From contig NZ_JAVXZY010000001.1 in NCBI RefSeq assembly GCF_032337115.1, positions 620,001 to 684,000 on the forward strand: a DNA stretch of 64,000 nt, in the 5' to 3' direction. Positions 1-9,284 of the stretch are shown piece by piece. The position numbers and the translations under genes were made by a program. This DNA is from Roseateles_C aquae (GTDB lineage Bacteria; Pseudomonadota; Gammaproteobacteria; Burkholderiales; Burkholderiaceae_C). The notes beneath the pieces are model-generated. The model did not search any database. It was not told the DNA's origin and saw only the letters and a program-made list of their open reading frames with translations. The stretch's first letter is position 1. Each line of letters begins with the position of its first letter.

Positions 1-150
1 CCCAATGTGCCGGGCTTTCTGAATGCCGCCTTTCCGGCCGCCTTCCCCGATGTTGCCGAGGTCTTCAAGCTGATCTACACCTATGCCTGGTTCATCGGCC
101 TGGCGCTGGCGGCGCTGGTCTATCGGGTGGCGATGCGGGGCAAGGCTTGA
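1..150 (+). CDS. C-terminus of NCS1-family nucleobase/hydantoin permease (partial)
   Basis: The open frame enters from the left edge and stops at 150, giving 49 residues. They contain PNVPGFL near the start and a final hydrophobic helix (YAWFIGLALAALVYRVAM) with a short basic tail, as at the C-terminus of NCS1 nucleobase:cation symporters (allantoin, hydantoin and uracil permeases). The next two genes on the same strand are a dihydropyrimidinase and an M20-type N-carbamoyl amidohydrolase, which fits a transporter feeding reductive pyrimidine or hydantoin breakdown. Only the last helix is visible, so the family call leans on context. Confidence 0.6.
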   Translation, partial: PNVPGFLNAAFPAAFPDVAEVFKLIYTYAWFIGLALAALVYRVAMRGKA

Positions 151-168
151 ATGCAAATTCGAATGCAA

Positions 169-256
169 ACCACAGAGACACAGAGACACGGAGTAAGACA
201 GGTCAGCATTCGATTTGGCACGTGTATTGACTCTGTGGCGCTGTGTCTCCGTGGTC
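169..256. repeat. Imperfect inverted repeat of the CACAGAGACAC type
   Basis: The 135-base gap between permease and dihydropyrimidinase holds two arms: 169-193 (ACCACAGAGACACAGAGACA and on) and 230-256, whose reverse complement matches it with a few mismatches. Folded, it gives a long imperfect stem with a loop of about 36 bases. Similar CACAGAGACACAGAG tracts are, as far as I recall, scattered between genes in many proteobacteria. It may act as a transcriptional punctuation element; there is no T-tract. Confidence 0.6.
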
Positions 257-285
257 TGTTCCATTTCAACTGAGGGCTTAGAAGC

Positions 286-1737
286 ATGGCTGCATTGCTG
301 ATCCAGGGCGCCACCGTCGTCAATGCCGACCGTGAGGAGCGCGCCGATGTGCTCTGCGTCGACGGCCGCATTGCCGCCGTCGGCCCCCGTGCGCAAGACC
401 TGACCCCGGCCGGCGCCGAGCGGCTCGATGGCAGCGGCCAGTACCTGCTGCCCGGCGGCATCGATCCGCACACGCATATGCAGCTGCCCTTCATGGGCAC
501 GGTGACGATGGACGACTTCTTCACCGGCACGGCCGCCGGCCTGGCCGGTGGCACCACCAGCATCATCGATTTCGTCATTCCCAATCCGCAGCAGTCGCTG
601 CTGGAGGCTTACCAGACCTGGCGCGGCTGGGCCGAGAAATCGGCGGCCGACTACGGCTTTCACGTCGCCATCACCTGGTGGAGTGAGCAGGTCCATGCCG
701 AGATGGGCCAGCTGGTGCGCGACGAGGGCATCAACAGCTTCAAGCACTTCATGGCCTACAAGAACGCCATCATGTGCGACGACGAGACGCTGGTGAACAG
801 CTTCCGCCGCGCGCTGGAGCTCGGCGCCATGCCCACCGTGCACGCCGAGAACGGCGAGCTCGTCTATCTGCTGCAACAGGAAGTGGCCAGGATGGGCATC
901 AGCGGGCCCGAGGGGCATCCGCTGTCGCGCCCGCCCATGGTCGAGGGCGAGGCGGCCAATCGCGCCATCGCGATTGCCGATGTGCTGGGCGTACCGATCT
1001 ACATCGTTCACGTCTCCTGTATCGAAGCCGCCGAAGCCATTGCCCGCGCCCGCGCACGCGGCCAGCGCGTCTACGGCGAGGTGCTGGCCGGCCATCTGCT
1101 GATCGACGACAGCGTCTACCGCCACCCCGACTTCGCCACCGCCGCCGCCCATGTGATGAGCCCGCCCTTCAGGCCCAAGATCCACCAGGACTTCCTCTGG
1201 CGCGGCCTGCAATCCGGCCAGTTGCACACCACCGCGACTGACCACTGCACCTTCTGCGCCCAGCAAAAAGCCGCTGGGCTGGACAACTTCGCCAAGATCC
1301 CCAATGGCTGCGGCGGCATCGAAGAACGCCTGGCGGTGATCTGGGATGCCGGCGTCAACAGCGGCCGGCTGACGCCCAGCGAGTTCGTGGCCATCACTTC
1401 GGCCAATACCGCCAAGCTCTTCAACCTCTACCCGCGCAAGGGCCTGATCGCGGAAGGCGCCGATGCCGACCTGGTGCTCTGGGACCCACAAGGCACCAAG
1501 ACCATCTCCGCCGCCACCCAGCACTCCAAGGGCGATTTCAATATCTTCGAAGGCCGCAGCGTGCGCGGCATTCCCAGCCACACCATCGCCCAGGGCCGCA
1601 TCGTCTATGCCCAGGGCGAGCTGCGCGCCGAGGCCGGCCGTGGCCGCTACCTGAAACGCCCGGCCTTCGGGCCGAATTTCGCGGCGGCCAAGGCACGCCA
1701 GCAAGACCTGAGCCCGACCGCGGTCAAGCGCTCGTGA
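286..1737 (+). CDS. hydA: Dihydropyrimidinase / D-hydantoinase
   Basis: A 483-residue cyclic amidohydrolase that opens dihydropyrimidine or hydantoin rings to N-carbamoyl amino acids; cytoplasmic, usually a tetramer. The amidohydrolase metal centre is visible: H62 and H64 in GGIDPHTHMQ, the lysine expected to be carboxylated (K153 in SFKHFMAYK), H186 in PTVHAENG, H242 in YIVHVSC and the aspartate of ATDHCTF near residue 319. Length matches the family. Its stop overlaps the region just before the amidohydrolase gene, so the two are probably co-transcribed with the upstream permease. Substrate (dihydrouracil/thymine or a hydantoin) cannot be fixed from sequence. Confidence 0.93.
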   Translation: MAALLIQGATVVNADREERADVLCVDGRIAAVGPRAQDLTPAGAERLDGSGQYLLPGGIDPHTHMQLPFMGTVTMDDFFTGTAAGLAGGTTSIIDFVIPNPQQSLLEAYQTWRGWAEKSAADYGFHVAITWWSEQVHAEMGQLVRDEGINSFKHFMAYKNAIMCDDETLVNSFRRALELGAMPTVHAENGELVYLLQQEVARMGISGPEGHPLSRPPMVEGEAANRAIAIADVLGVPIYIVHVSCIEAAEAIARARARGQRVYGEVLAGHLLIDDSVYRHPDFATAAAHVMSPPFRPKIHQDFLWRGLQSGQLHTTATDHCTFCAQQKAAGLDNFAKIPNGCGGIEERLAVIWDAGVNSGRLTPSEFVAITSANTAKLFNLYPRKGLIAEGADADLVLWDPQGTKTISAATQHSKGDFNIFEGRSVRGIPSHTIAQGRIVYAQGELRAEAGRGRYLKRPAFGPNFAAAKARQQDLSPTAVKRS

Positions 1738-1757
1738 ATCCCGTCAAGAGGCCCCGC

Positions 1758-3017
1758 ATGGACACATCCCAGAGCAACATCACCGCCCTGCGCATCAACG
1801 GCAACCGCCTCTGGGCCTCGCTGATGGAGCTGGCGCAGATCGGCAAGACCGACAAGGGCGGCGTCTGCCGCCTCGCCCTGACCGAACTGGATCGCCAGGG
1901 CCGCGATCTGGTGCTGGGCTGGGCCCGCGAGGCCGGCATGACGGTGACGGTGGACAAGATCGGCAATGCCTTCATGCGCCGCGCTGGCCGCAACAACACG
2001 CTGCCGCCGGTGATGACCGGCAGCCATATCGACACCCAGCCGACCGGCGGCAAGTTCGACGGCAACTACGGCGTGCTGGCCGGCCTGGAGGTGGTGCGCA
2101 CGCTGAATGACCACGGCATCGAGACCGAAGCGCCGATCGAGGTCGCCTTCTGGACCAATGAAGAGGGCTCGCGCTTCGTGCCGGTGATGATGGGCTCGGG
2201 CGTGTTCGCCGGGGCCTTCACACTGGAACATGCTTATGCGGCGCGCGATACCGAGGGCAAGACGGTGCGCGAGGAACTCGAACGCATCGGCTATATCGGC
2301 AGCGAGGAGCCAGGCGCGCACCCGATTGGCAGCTATTTCGAAACGCACATCGAGCAGGGCCCGGTGCTGGAAGACCATGGCGTGACCATCGGCGTGGTCA
2401 CCGGCGTGCTGGGCATCAAATGGTATGACTGCACCGTCACCGGCATGGAAGCCCACGCCGGCCCGACGCCGATGGCACTGCGCAAGGACGCGCTGCAGGT
2501 GGCCACGCGGCTGATGCAGGACGTAGTGGCCGTGGCGCATAAGCATGCGCCGCATGGCCGCGGCACCGTCGGCATGGTGCAGGTGCACCCGAACAGCCGC
2601 AATGTGATTCCGGGCCGGGTCAGGTTCAGCATCGATCTGCGCAATGCCAGCGATGCGCTGGTCGATGCCATGGACGCCGACATTCGTAGCCGGGCCGCCC
2701 GCCTGAGCCATGAAACCGGTCTGTCCATCCAGATCGAGCTGGTCTCGCACTACCCGGCCCAGCCCTTCCATGCGGACTGCATCAAGGCCGTGGCCCGGGC
2801 CGCCGAGCGGCTGGGCTATTCGAACATGCCGGCGGTCTCAGGTGCCGGCCATGATGCCGTCTATATGGCGCGGCTGGCACCGGCCGGCATGATCTTCATT
2901 CCCTGCAAGGACGGCATCAGCCACAACGAGATCGAGGATGCCAAGCCCGAACACATCACGGCCGGCTGCAATGTGCTGCTGCTGGCGATGCTGGAGCGGG
3001 CGATGGCCGCCGCGTGA
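1758..3017 (+). CDS. Zn-dependent N-carbamoyl amino acid amidohydrolase (M20 / hydantoinase-carbamoylase family)
   Basis: A 419-residue hydrolase expected to release carbamate/ammonia from N-carbamoyl-beta-alanine or a related carbamoyl amino acid, completing the pathway begun by the dihydropyrimidinase. Metal-site motifs are GSHIDTQ, GGKFDGNYG, NEEGSRF and a C-terminal GISHNE. The start at 1758 is preferred because AAGAGG sits a few bases upstream; a GTG at 1734, overlapping the previous stop, would add eight residues. It could be named beta-ureidopropionase, allantoate amidohydrolase or L-carbamoylase; the neighbours favour the pyrimidine pathway. Confidence 0.9.
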   Translation: MDTSQSNITALRINGNRLWASLMELAQIGKTDKGGVCRLALTELDRQGRDLVLGWAREAGMTVTVDKIGNAFMRRAGRNNTLPPVMTGSHIDTQPTGGKFDGNYGVLAGLEVVRTLNDHGIETEAPIEVAFWTNEEGSRFVPVMMGSGVFAGAFTLEHAYAARDTEGKTVREELERIGYIGSEEPGAHPIGSYFETHIEQGPVLEDHGVTIGVVTGVLGIKWYDCTVTGMEAHAGPTPMALRKDALQVATRLMQDVVAVAHKHAPHGRGTVGMVQVHPNSRNVIPGRVRFSIDLRNASDALVDAMDADIRSRAARLSHETGLSIQIELVSHYPAQPFHADCIKAVARAAERLGYSNMPAVSGAGHDAVYMARLAPAGMIFIPCKDGISHNEIEDAKPEHITAGCNVLLLAMLERAMAAA

Positions 3018-3027
3018 TGCTGCTCTT

Positions 3028-3444
3028 TCACTCGCGCCAATGGCCGTGGCGGCGCGGCACATAGACCTCGCGCACCCAGTCCTCGCGCACAAAGTAGACC
3101 GGCCGGCCGCAGGCGCCATAGCGCTCGCAATGGCGGTGCCAGTGGCGCTGATGATGCACCGGTGCATAGATGTAGAGCGGTTCCCGGTACTCGCGCCGTT
3201 CGCGATAGACCGGCTCGGGCCGCACCAGCACCGGCTGCGGATAGACCACCCGCGGCATCATCGCCGAGCCAATGTCGACACGGCCATAGAAACCCGGTTC
3301 GGCGACGCGCAGCGACAAGCTGGCGTCCTGGGCCGCTGCCAGATCGGCGCTGGCCCACAGGCTCAGCCCCAGTCCAAGGCCCAACAGGGCTTGCGACAGC
3401 GTTCGGTTGAGCAAAGGGATTGGTCGGGTCATCGTGCGGATCAT
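3028..3444 (-). CDS. Small secreted His/Arg/Tyr-rich protein, unknown function
   Basis: 138 residues. The start at 3444 follows GAGGAG at good spacing. The N-terminus has a clear signal peptide (LLGLGLGLSLWASADLAAAQ), and the mature part is rich in Arg, Tyr, Pro and His, ending in a segment with paired histidines and two cysteines (HCERYGACGRPVYFV). I recognise it as a small periplasmic protein type common in Burkholderiales with no assigned role; the His/Cys content could suggest metal binding but that is a guess. It is convergent with the amidohydrolase, 10 bases away, and separate from the genes upstream. Confidence 0.75.
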   Translation of the reverse strand: MIRTMTRPIPLLNRTLSQALLGLGLGLSLWASADLAAAQDASLSLRVAEPGFYGRVDIGSAMMPRVVYPQPVLVRPEPVYRERREYREPLYIYAPVHHQRHWHRHCERYGACGRPVYFVREDWVREVYVPRRHGHWRE

Positions 3445-3529
3445 CGTGCGGCTCCTCGAACAAGCGTCAAGCATTGACCACTGCTCAACGGCTGCCCGGG
3501 ACCACACGACGACCCGCGCTTGCAACTGC

Positions 3530-4240
3530 TTACAAGCCCGACTCCAGCAGTGCCAGCGCCGCAGCCAGGCCCGGCGCCGGGCTGGCCAGCACCGGCCGCG
3601 GCCAGTCCTCATCGGCCAGCGTCGCCATCGAGGCCTGGGCCAGCAGCACCGCATCGACAGCATCGTTGCCCGCGCCCGCAAGCGCATTGCGCAGCGCCAC
3701 ACGGAGCGTGGCCAGGTAGCCCGCCTCATCGCCGGCTTCAAAACAGGCCCAGGCCTCGCTGACCAGCAGCGTGCGCGCCTGCAAGACCTGACCCCGAGCC
3801 TCGGCCACCGCCTGCAGCAGGCTCAGCGTTGGCGCCAGCGTGCTCTGCAGCGCGGCCACCACCAGCAGGCGTGGCCCATGGGCAAGCGCCAGCTCGCACA
3901 TGGCACGGTCAACGCGCAAGGCCCGCAGCCCCGGAAACTCCGCCATCGCGGCGGCGGCCCGGGCCTCCACCAGCCCGCCCAGGGTCGAGCAGGTGCACAG
4001 CAGCACCGCAGCGCCGCTGGCGCGCGCGTCGGCGAGTGCCTGGTCAATGCCGGCCTGCAGCTCGACCGAGCCCAGGCCCTGCTCACGCGCCAAGTCCAGC
4101 AATTCCGGCTGCACCCGATGAGCCAGCGGCAGCCCCGGTGCCAGGCACTGCGCCAAGGCCTCGAAGCGGGCGATATGAACGGCCGCGGTGTGCAGTAGCA
4201 GCAATCGAGCGGCCTGGGGCTCGGTGGCCTGCATCGTCAT
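3530..4240 (-). CDS. Asp/Glu/hydantoin racemase-like protein
   Basis: 236 residues with the racemase-like fold signature: an N-terminal LLLLHTAAVHIARF strand-loop, the catalytic-type loop LLCTCSTLGG with a cysteine, and a C-terminal AVLLAQASM. The second loop, which in true cofactor-independent racemases usually carries another cysteine, shows Ala-Gln-Ala-Ser-Met, so two-base racemisation is doubtful. Its start overlaps the stop of the META-domain gene (ATGA), so the two form an operon. The nearness of hydantoin genes hints at hydantoin racemase, but it lies on the other strand and is probably a general Asp/Glu-racemase-superfamily protein. Confidence 0.7.
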   Translation of the reverse strand: MTMQATEPQAARLLLLHTAAVHIARFEALAQCLAPGLPLAHRVQPELLDLAREQGLGSVELQAGIDQALADARASGAAVLLCTCSTLGGLVEARAAAAMAEFPGLRALRVDRAMCELALAHGPRLLVVAALQSTLAPTLSLLQAVAEARGQVLQARTLLVSEAWACFEAGDEAGYLATLRVALRNALAGAGNDAVDAVLLAQASMATLADEDWPRPVLASPAPGLAAALALLESGL

Positions 4241-4755
4241 GGCGCGTCAAGCTCCAGCCGCGCCAGCACCTGATGGCTCCAGTCCATCAGCTCCAGCACC
4301 TCGCCCTCCAGGCGCCAGCGCTGCACCTCACCGAGCGCAGCAATGAAGCGCTGCTCCTGCTCCATGCCGCGCGGGCAGGCCATCATCGTCGTCACCGGGT
4401 GCTTGATCGTCAGCCGCTCGCCCTGAACGCTGAAACTGCCCATGATGCGATTGCAACCGCCCGAGCCGCTCAGGCGCGACTTGGTGGCGCTGAAGATCAG
4501 GTGTGGCGCGCGTGCGCCACTGGCACGGGCCTCGATGGCGGCGCCATCGAGCTTGCTCAGCCGCCAGCGCTTGTCCTGCACGGCGGCAAAAGCCGCTGCG
4601 CCAGCGGCCTGGCTGGCAGCACTCGCCGCCGGGGCAGCGGCCGGGGCCGCCGTCACTGAGGCCGGTGTGGCCAGCGCAGTGAGCCAGCCGGCCAGCAAGC
4701 AACCGGCGGCGCTCGGCATGCCAATCCTGCGCGGTGTGAATGATGCTTCTGCCAT
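4237..4755 (-). CDS. META-domain (HslJ-like) secreted protein
   Basis: 172 residues from the ATG at 4755. It has a hydrophobic N-terminal export segment (AAGCLLAGWLTALATPASVTAA), an Ala-rich linker, then a META domain recognisable from the GSGGCNRIMGSF turn and TMMACPRGMEQEQRF. META proteins such as E. coli HslJ are outer-membrane or periplasmic and linked to heat shock and novobiocin tolerance; no enzymatic role is known. A longer frame upstream lacks a good ribosome site. It is the first gene of a two-gene unit with the racemase-like gene and diverges from acnA. Confidence 0.8.
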   Translation of the reverse strand: MAEASFTPRRIGMPSAAGCLLAGWLTALATPASVTAAPAAAPAASAASQAAGAAAFAAVQDKRWRLSKLDGAAIEARASGARAPHLIFSATKSRLSGSGGCNRIMGSFSVQGERLTIKHPVTTMMACPRGMEQEQRFIAALGEVQRWRLEGEVLELMDWSHQVLARLELDAP

Positions 4756-4897
4756 GGCCCTGCCTTCCAAGTCTGCCGAGTACGTCGGCCAGTATCGTCG
4801 CAAGCGGGAAGCCCAGCGGGTCTTGCGGGCGCCTGTCACACAAGATCAGCGCCCACGCCGCACAATGGCCTCAGCCATCACGTCGGAGCGCGCCTTC

Positions 4898-7654
4898 ATG
4901 AGCACCCTTGCCCTTCATCCCTTTGCCAGCACCCTCGATCGCTTTCACTGGGGCAGCGACAAGAGCGGGCAGTTCTACTCGTTGCCACGACTGGCCCAGC
5001 AATACCCGAATATTGCGCGGCTGCCGATCAGCCTGCGCATCGTGCTGGAATCGGTGCTGCGCAACTGCGATGGCGAGCGTGTCGGCCGCGAACACGTGGC
5101 GCAGCTGGCCAACTGGCAGGCAGGCGCCGCGCGCAGCGAGGAAATCCCTTTTCTGGTTTCCCGCGTCGTGCTGCAGGACTTCACCGGCGTGCCACTGCTG
5201 GCCGATCTGGCCGCGATGCGCAGCACGGCCGCCGCGGCAGGGCACGAGCCCGGCCGCATCGAGCCCCTGGTGCCGGTCGACCTGGTGGTGGACCACTCGG
5301 TGATGATCGACCACTACGGCGACGCTGCGGCGCTGGACCTCAACATGAAGCTGGAATTCGAGCGCAACCGCGAGCGCTACCAGTTCATGAAATGGGGCAT
5401 GCAGGCCTTCCAAAGCTTTGGCGTCGTGCCGCCGGGCTTTGGCATCGTCCACCAGGTCAATCTGGAATACCTGGCCCGCGGCCTGCACAAGCGCAAGACG
5501 GCAGCCGGCAGCGCGAAGCTCTACTACCCTGACAGCCTGGTCGGCACCGACAGCCACACCACGATGATCAATGGCATCGGCGTGGTCGGCTGGGGCGTGG
5601 GCGGCATCGAGGCCGAGGCCGGCATGCTGGGCCAACCGGTCTACTTCCTCAGCCCCGATGTGGTTGGTTTCGAGCTGACCGGCCAGCTGCGCGAGGGCTG
5701 CACCGCCACCGATCTGGTGCTCACGCTGACCGAGCAGCTGCGCCAGGCCAAGGTGGTCGGCAAGTTCGTCGAATTCTTCGGCCCGGGCGCCGCCCAGCTC
5801 TCGGTGCCAGATCGCGCCACCATCGCCAATATGGCGCCCGAATATGGCGCCACCATGGGTTTCTTCCCGGTCGATGGCAAGACGCTGGACTACTTCCGCG
5901 CCACCGGCCGCAAGCGCGGCGAGATTGCCGCCCTGGAAGCCTATTTCCGCGCCCAGCAGATGTTCGGCATGCCCGGCACGCCCGAGGCCCATGCCTTCAC
6001 CGCCGACATCGCCTACAGCCAGCGCCTGCGCCTGGACCTGGGCAGCGTCGTGCCCTCGCTGGCCGGCCCGAAGCGGCCGCAGGATCGCATCACCATCAGC
6101 GATCTGTCGCCGCGCTTTGCCGAGCTGTACAGCGCGCCGCCCACCGCCAACGGCTACAACCGCCCGGCCAAGACACTGCGCGAACGCGTCAGCACCGAGA
6201 GCGGCCTCTCGCTGGGCAATGGCGATGTGCTGATCGCCGCCATCACCTCCTGCACCAACACCTCCAACCCCAGCGTGATGCTGGCCGCCGGCCTCTTGGC
6301 CAAGAAGGCCGTCAAGGCCGGGCTGCGGGTGGCGCCCCATATCAAGACCTCGCTGGCGCCGGGCTCGCGCATCGTCACCGACTACCTGGAGCGGGCCGGC
6401 CTGCTGCCCTATCTGGAAAAGCTCGGCTTCCATGTTGCCGCCTATGGCTGCACCACCTGCATCGGCAATGCCGGCGACCTGACGCCGGAGATCAACAGCG
6501 CCATCACCGAGCACCAGCTGGTCTGCGCCGCGGTGCTCTCGGGCAATCGCAACTTCGAAGCCCGCATCCACCCCAATCTGAAGGCCAACTTCCTGGCCTC
6601 GCCGCCGTTGGTGCTGGCCTATGCGCTGGCCGGTAACGTGATGGTCGACCTGATGCGCCAGCCGCTGGGCATCGGCAAGGGCGGCCGCGAGGTGTTTCTG
6701 GGCGATGTCTGGCCCAGCAGCGAGGAAATCCACAAGCTGCTGCGCCATGCCCAGGATGGCAAGGCCTATCGCCGCAACTACGAGCAGATCGCCAGCCGGC
6801 CAGGCCGGCTGTGGCAGCAGATCAGCGGCGCGGCCGCGGGCCAGGTCTATGACTGGCCGGCCAGCAGCTATATCGCCGAGCCGCCCTTCTTCGCCGGCTT
6901 CGAGCTGGAGCCGGCGGCGCGCGAAGCCAGCATTCGCGGCGCCCGCATCATGGCCCTGTTCGGCGACTCCATCACCACCGATCACATCTCCCCCGCCGGC
7001 AGCATCCGCGCCGATTCACCGGCCGGCCTGTGGCTGCAGGCCCAGGGCATCAAGCCCGCTGATTTCAACAGTTACGGCTCACGCCGCGGCCATCACGAGC
7101 TGATGATGCGCGGCACTTTTGCCAATGTGCGCATCAAGAACCTGATGCTGCCGGCGCAGGCCGACGGCAGCCGCGTCGAGGGCGGCCTGACCCTGCTGCA
7201 ACCCAGCCAGGATACGCTGCCCATCTACGACGCCGCGATGCGCTACCAAGCCGCCGGCACGCCGACGGTGATCTTTGCCGGTGAGGAATACGGCACCGGC
7301 TCCAGCCGCGACTGGGCCGCCAAGGGCACGCAGCTGCTGGGCATCAAGGCCGTGGTGGCACGCAGCTTCGAGCGCATCCACCGGGCCAACCTGGCCGGCA
7401 TGGGTGTGCTGCCGCTGCAATTCATGCCGGGCGAGAGCTGGGCCAGCCTGGGCCTGCAAGGCGATGAGCTGATCGACATCGTCATCGACGGCGAATTGAC
7501 CCCACTGCGCGAGGTGTCACTCGCCATTCAAACTAGGGGGGGTGAGCGCCGTGAGCACCGCTTGCTGTTGCGCCTGGACACCGCCATCGAACTCGAATAC
7601 TTCCGTCACGGCGGCATTCTTCCCTATGTGCTGAGGCAGTTGCTGCGCTCATGA
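4898..7654 (+). CDS. acnA: Aconitate hydratase A
   Basis: 918 residues catalysing citrate-isocitrate isomerisation in the TCA cycle with a [4Fe-4S] cluster. The three cluster cysteines are visible: C452 in SCTNTSNPS and C518/C521 in YGCTTCIGNAG. Other family marks are SLVGTDSHTTMINGIGVVGW, ANMAPEYGATMGFFPVDG and the C-terminal swivel domain with FGDSITTDHISPAG and GEEYGTGSSRDWAAKG. The start at 4898 (MSTLALHPF) follows GGAGCG; the frame is open upstream but overlaps the divergent META gene. Length and start fit AcnA rather than AcnB or the methylcitrate-linked AcnD. It stands alone, without gltA or prp genes. Confidence 0.95.
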   Translation: MSTLALHPFASTLDRFHWGSDKSGQFYSLPRLAQQYPNIARLPISLRIVLESVLRNCDGERVGREHVAQLANWQAGAARSEEIPFLVSRVVLQDFTGVPLLADLAAMRSTAAAAGHEPGRIEPLVPVDLVVDHSVMIDHYGDAAALDLNMKLEFERNRERYQFMKWGMQAFQSFGVVPPGFGIVHQVNLEYLARGLHKRKTAAGSAKLYYPDSLVGTDSHTTMINGIGVVGWGVGGIEAEAGMLGQPVYFLSPDVVGFELTGQLREGCTATDLVLTLTEQLRQAKVVGKFVEFFGPGAAQLSVPDRATIANMAPEYGATMGFFPVDGKTLDYFRATGRKRGEIAALEAYFRAQQMFGMPGTPEAHAFTADIAYSQRLRLDLGSVVPSLAGPKRPQDRITISDLSPRFAELYSAPPTANGYNRPAKTLRERVSTESGLSLGNGDVLIAAITSCTNTSNPSVMLAAGLLAKKAVKAGLRVAPHIKTSLAPGSRIVTDYLERAGLLPYLEKLGFHVAAYGCTTCIGNAGDLTPEINSAITEHQLVCAAVLSGNRNFEARIHPNLKANFLASPPLVLAYALAGNVMVDLMRQPLGIGKGGREVFLGDVWPSSEEIHKLLRHAQDGKAYRRNYEQIASRPGRLWQQISGAAAGQVYDWPASSYIAEPPFFAGFELEPAAREASIRGARIMALFGDSITTDHISPAGSIRADSPAGLWLQAQGIKPADFNSYGSRRGHHELMMRGTFANVRIKNLMLPAQADGSRVEGGLTLLQPSQDTLPIYDAAMRYQAAGTPTVIFAGEEYGTGSSRDWAAKGTQLLGIKAVVARSFERIHRANLAGMGVLPLQFMPGESWASLGLQGDELIDIVIDGELTPLREVSLAIQTRGGERREHRLLLRLDTAIELEYFRHGGILPYVLRQLLRS

Positions 7655-7794
7655 GCTGGTGCACGCCGGACCTTGTAACGCAGCTTCGCGTGCTCCGTAT
7701 CAGTTAGCTCTTACAGCTTGACCGGGCGCTGATCGGCCCACTACGCTTCAGCGCTCCACTGACACATGTGCCGCATTGCTCGCCGAGCTTGCCG

Positions 7795-8508
7795 ATGAAG
7801 TACAACGCTCCGCCACAGCTATCGTCTCCTACAGCCCCCGAGTTGCTAGCGCCAATGCTGCGCGTCTTGCAGAGCAGTGCCGCGACTGCTACGCCTGCTG
7901 CTGGCCGAATCGCCGAACGCCTGCATGGCGAGCTCGCCCAGCTGCTGGCCATGGCCTTGGTCCACTTCGATCACGCCCGCTCCGATCCCGAAGCGTTTGG
8001 TCGCGCGCAAGTGCTGGTGCAGGAGGCGCTACGCGCCACACGCACCCTGTTGCGCGAGCTGGCGCTGTCGGAGTCGAGCGTCGCGTCAGCCCCCAGGCCG
8101 GACCTGGCACGCCAGCTGCAGCACTGCATCGAGCAGCTGCACCGCACTCACAACCTGGCGATCGACTTCGTCTGCGACGGCCAGCCCGAGCCGCTGCCAG
8201 ACGCCATTGCCAGCGCGCTGCTTGATGGCACGCAGGAGCTGCTGAACAACGCCTGCAAGCATGCCGGCCCTGGCCGTGTCGAAACCCGGCTGTTTGCCCG
8301 CCCTGGTCGCCTGGCCATCACTGTGGCCGATCACGGCGCCGGCCTGGCCGCCACGCGCCCCACCTGGGCCAGCGCGCCCACCGGGCTCGGTATGCCGCTG
8401 CTGCGCGAACGCCTGGCCGCCATCGGTGCCACACTGCGCTGGCGCATCGGCCGTGGCGTGCAGGCCCGCATCAGCTGGCGCGCCTTGCCCTCGGGAGCAC
8501 CGGCATGA
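7795..8508 (+). CDS. Truncated-type sensor histidine kinase (HisKA_3 / HATPase_c)
   Basis: 237 residues from ATG 7795; a GTG at 7768 would add nine. It has no transmembrane or sensory domain. The dimerisation/phosphoacceptor helix is RIAERLHGELAQLL (His44), and the ATPase domain shows an N-box ELLNNACKHAG, G1 DHGAGL and a G2 GLGMPLLRERL, as in NarX/DegS-type kinases that partner LuxR regulators. Its stop overlaps the regulator start (ATGA), so they form a two-component pair. Lack of an input domain means it is either cytoplasmic-sensing or fed by another protein. The start is uncertain because no strong ribosome site is seen. Confidence 0.8.
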   Translation: MKYNAPPQLSSPTAPELLAPMLRVLQSSAATATPAAGRIAERLHGELAQLLAMALVHFDHARSDPEAFGRAQVLVQEALRATRTLLRELALSESSVASAPRPDLARQLQHCIEQLHRTHNLAIDFVCDGQPEPLPDAIASALLDGTQELLNNACKHAGPGRVETRLFARPGRLAITVADHGAGLAATRPTWASAPTGLGMPLLRERLAAIGATLRWRIGRGVQARISWRALPSGAPA

Positions 8509-9212
8509 GCATCCAGGTCATCGTCGCCGACGACCACCACATCGTTCGCGAAGGGCTGGTCGCGCTGCTGGAGCGCGAGCACGACATTGAGGTGCAGGCC
8601 CAGGCCCGCGACGGCATGGAGCTGGTGCGCCTGGCCCGCGAGCACGACCCCGATGTGGTGCTTGTCGATGTGGCCATGCCCTGCATGAACGGCATCGAGG
8701 CGATGCGCCGGCTGCGCGCCGAGCCGATGCGCTGCAAGATGATCTGCCTGTCGGTCCACGCCGAGCCGCAGCAGGTCGCCGCCGCGCTGGACGCCGGAGC
8801 CAGCGGCTATGTGCTGAAGGAAAACTCCTTTGACGAACTGGCTCGCGGCGTGCGCCGCGTGATGGCCAACCAGCTGTTCCTGAGCGGCGAATTGGTCGGC
8901 GAGATGCTGCTGGGGCGGCTGCAGAGCCGCTCGCATGGCGGCTCGCCCGATGGCTCAGGGCCCGGCAGGGCATCCGCCACTGGCTCTGCCCTGACCCGTT
9001 TGACCCCGCGGGAGCGCGAGATGGTGCAGCTGTTCTCCGAAGGCTATACCGCCCAGGAAATCGCCACCCAGCTGCACCTCAGCGCCAAGACGGTTGCCAC
9101 CCACCGCGAACACGTCTTCGCCAAGCTGCAGATCCAGGGCATTGCCGAACTGACGCGCTTTGCGCTGCGCGAGGGCTTGAGCAGCCTGGACGTCAGCCGG
9201 CCGCGTGCTTGA
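8505..9212 (+). CDS. LuxR/NarL-type response regulator
   Basis: 235 residues. The receiver domain (1-125) has the acidic pair D9/D10, phosphoacceptor D55 in VVLVDVAMP and the conserved lysine in VLKENSF. After a Gly/Ser-rich linker (about 142-165) comes a LuxR helix-turn-helix with LTPREREMVQLF, GYTAQEIATQL and SAKTVATHREHVFAKL. It is translationally coupled to the kinase. The eCIS-type cargo gene starts only 72 bases downstream on the same strand, so read-through or direct control of the injection system is plausible but not shown. Confidence 0.92.
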   Translation: MSIQVIVADDHHIVREGLVALLEREHDIEVQAQARDGMELVRLAREHDPDVVLVDVAMPCMNGIEAMRRLRAEPMRCKMICLSVHAEPQQVAAALDAGASGYVLKENSFDELARGVRRVMANQLFLSGELVGEMLLGRLQSRSHGGSPDGSGPGRASATGSALTRLTPREREMVQLFSEGYTAQEIATQLHLSAKTVATHREHVFAKLQIQGIAELTRFALREGLSSLDVSRPRA

Positions 9213-9284
9213 AGCGCGCAGGCCAAAGCGCCCGTTGATCGCAGCGCTCGACGCCAGGCACAGCACACGGTCAGGGAGGCCCCG

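Noticed and set aside
4871..6985. Long open frame antisense to acnA (about 700 codons)
   Set aside because: It is the antisense shadow of a well-supported aconitase gene in GC-rich DNA and has no ribosome site or family motif.
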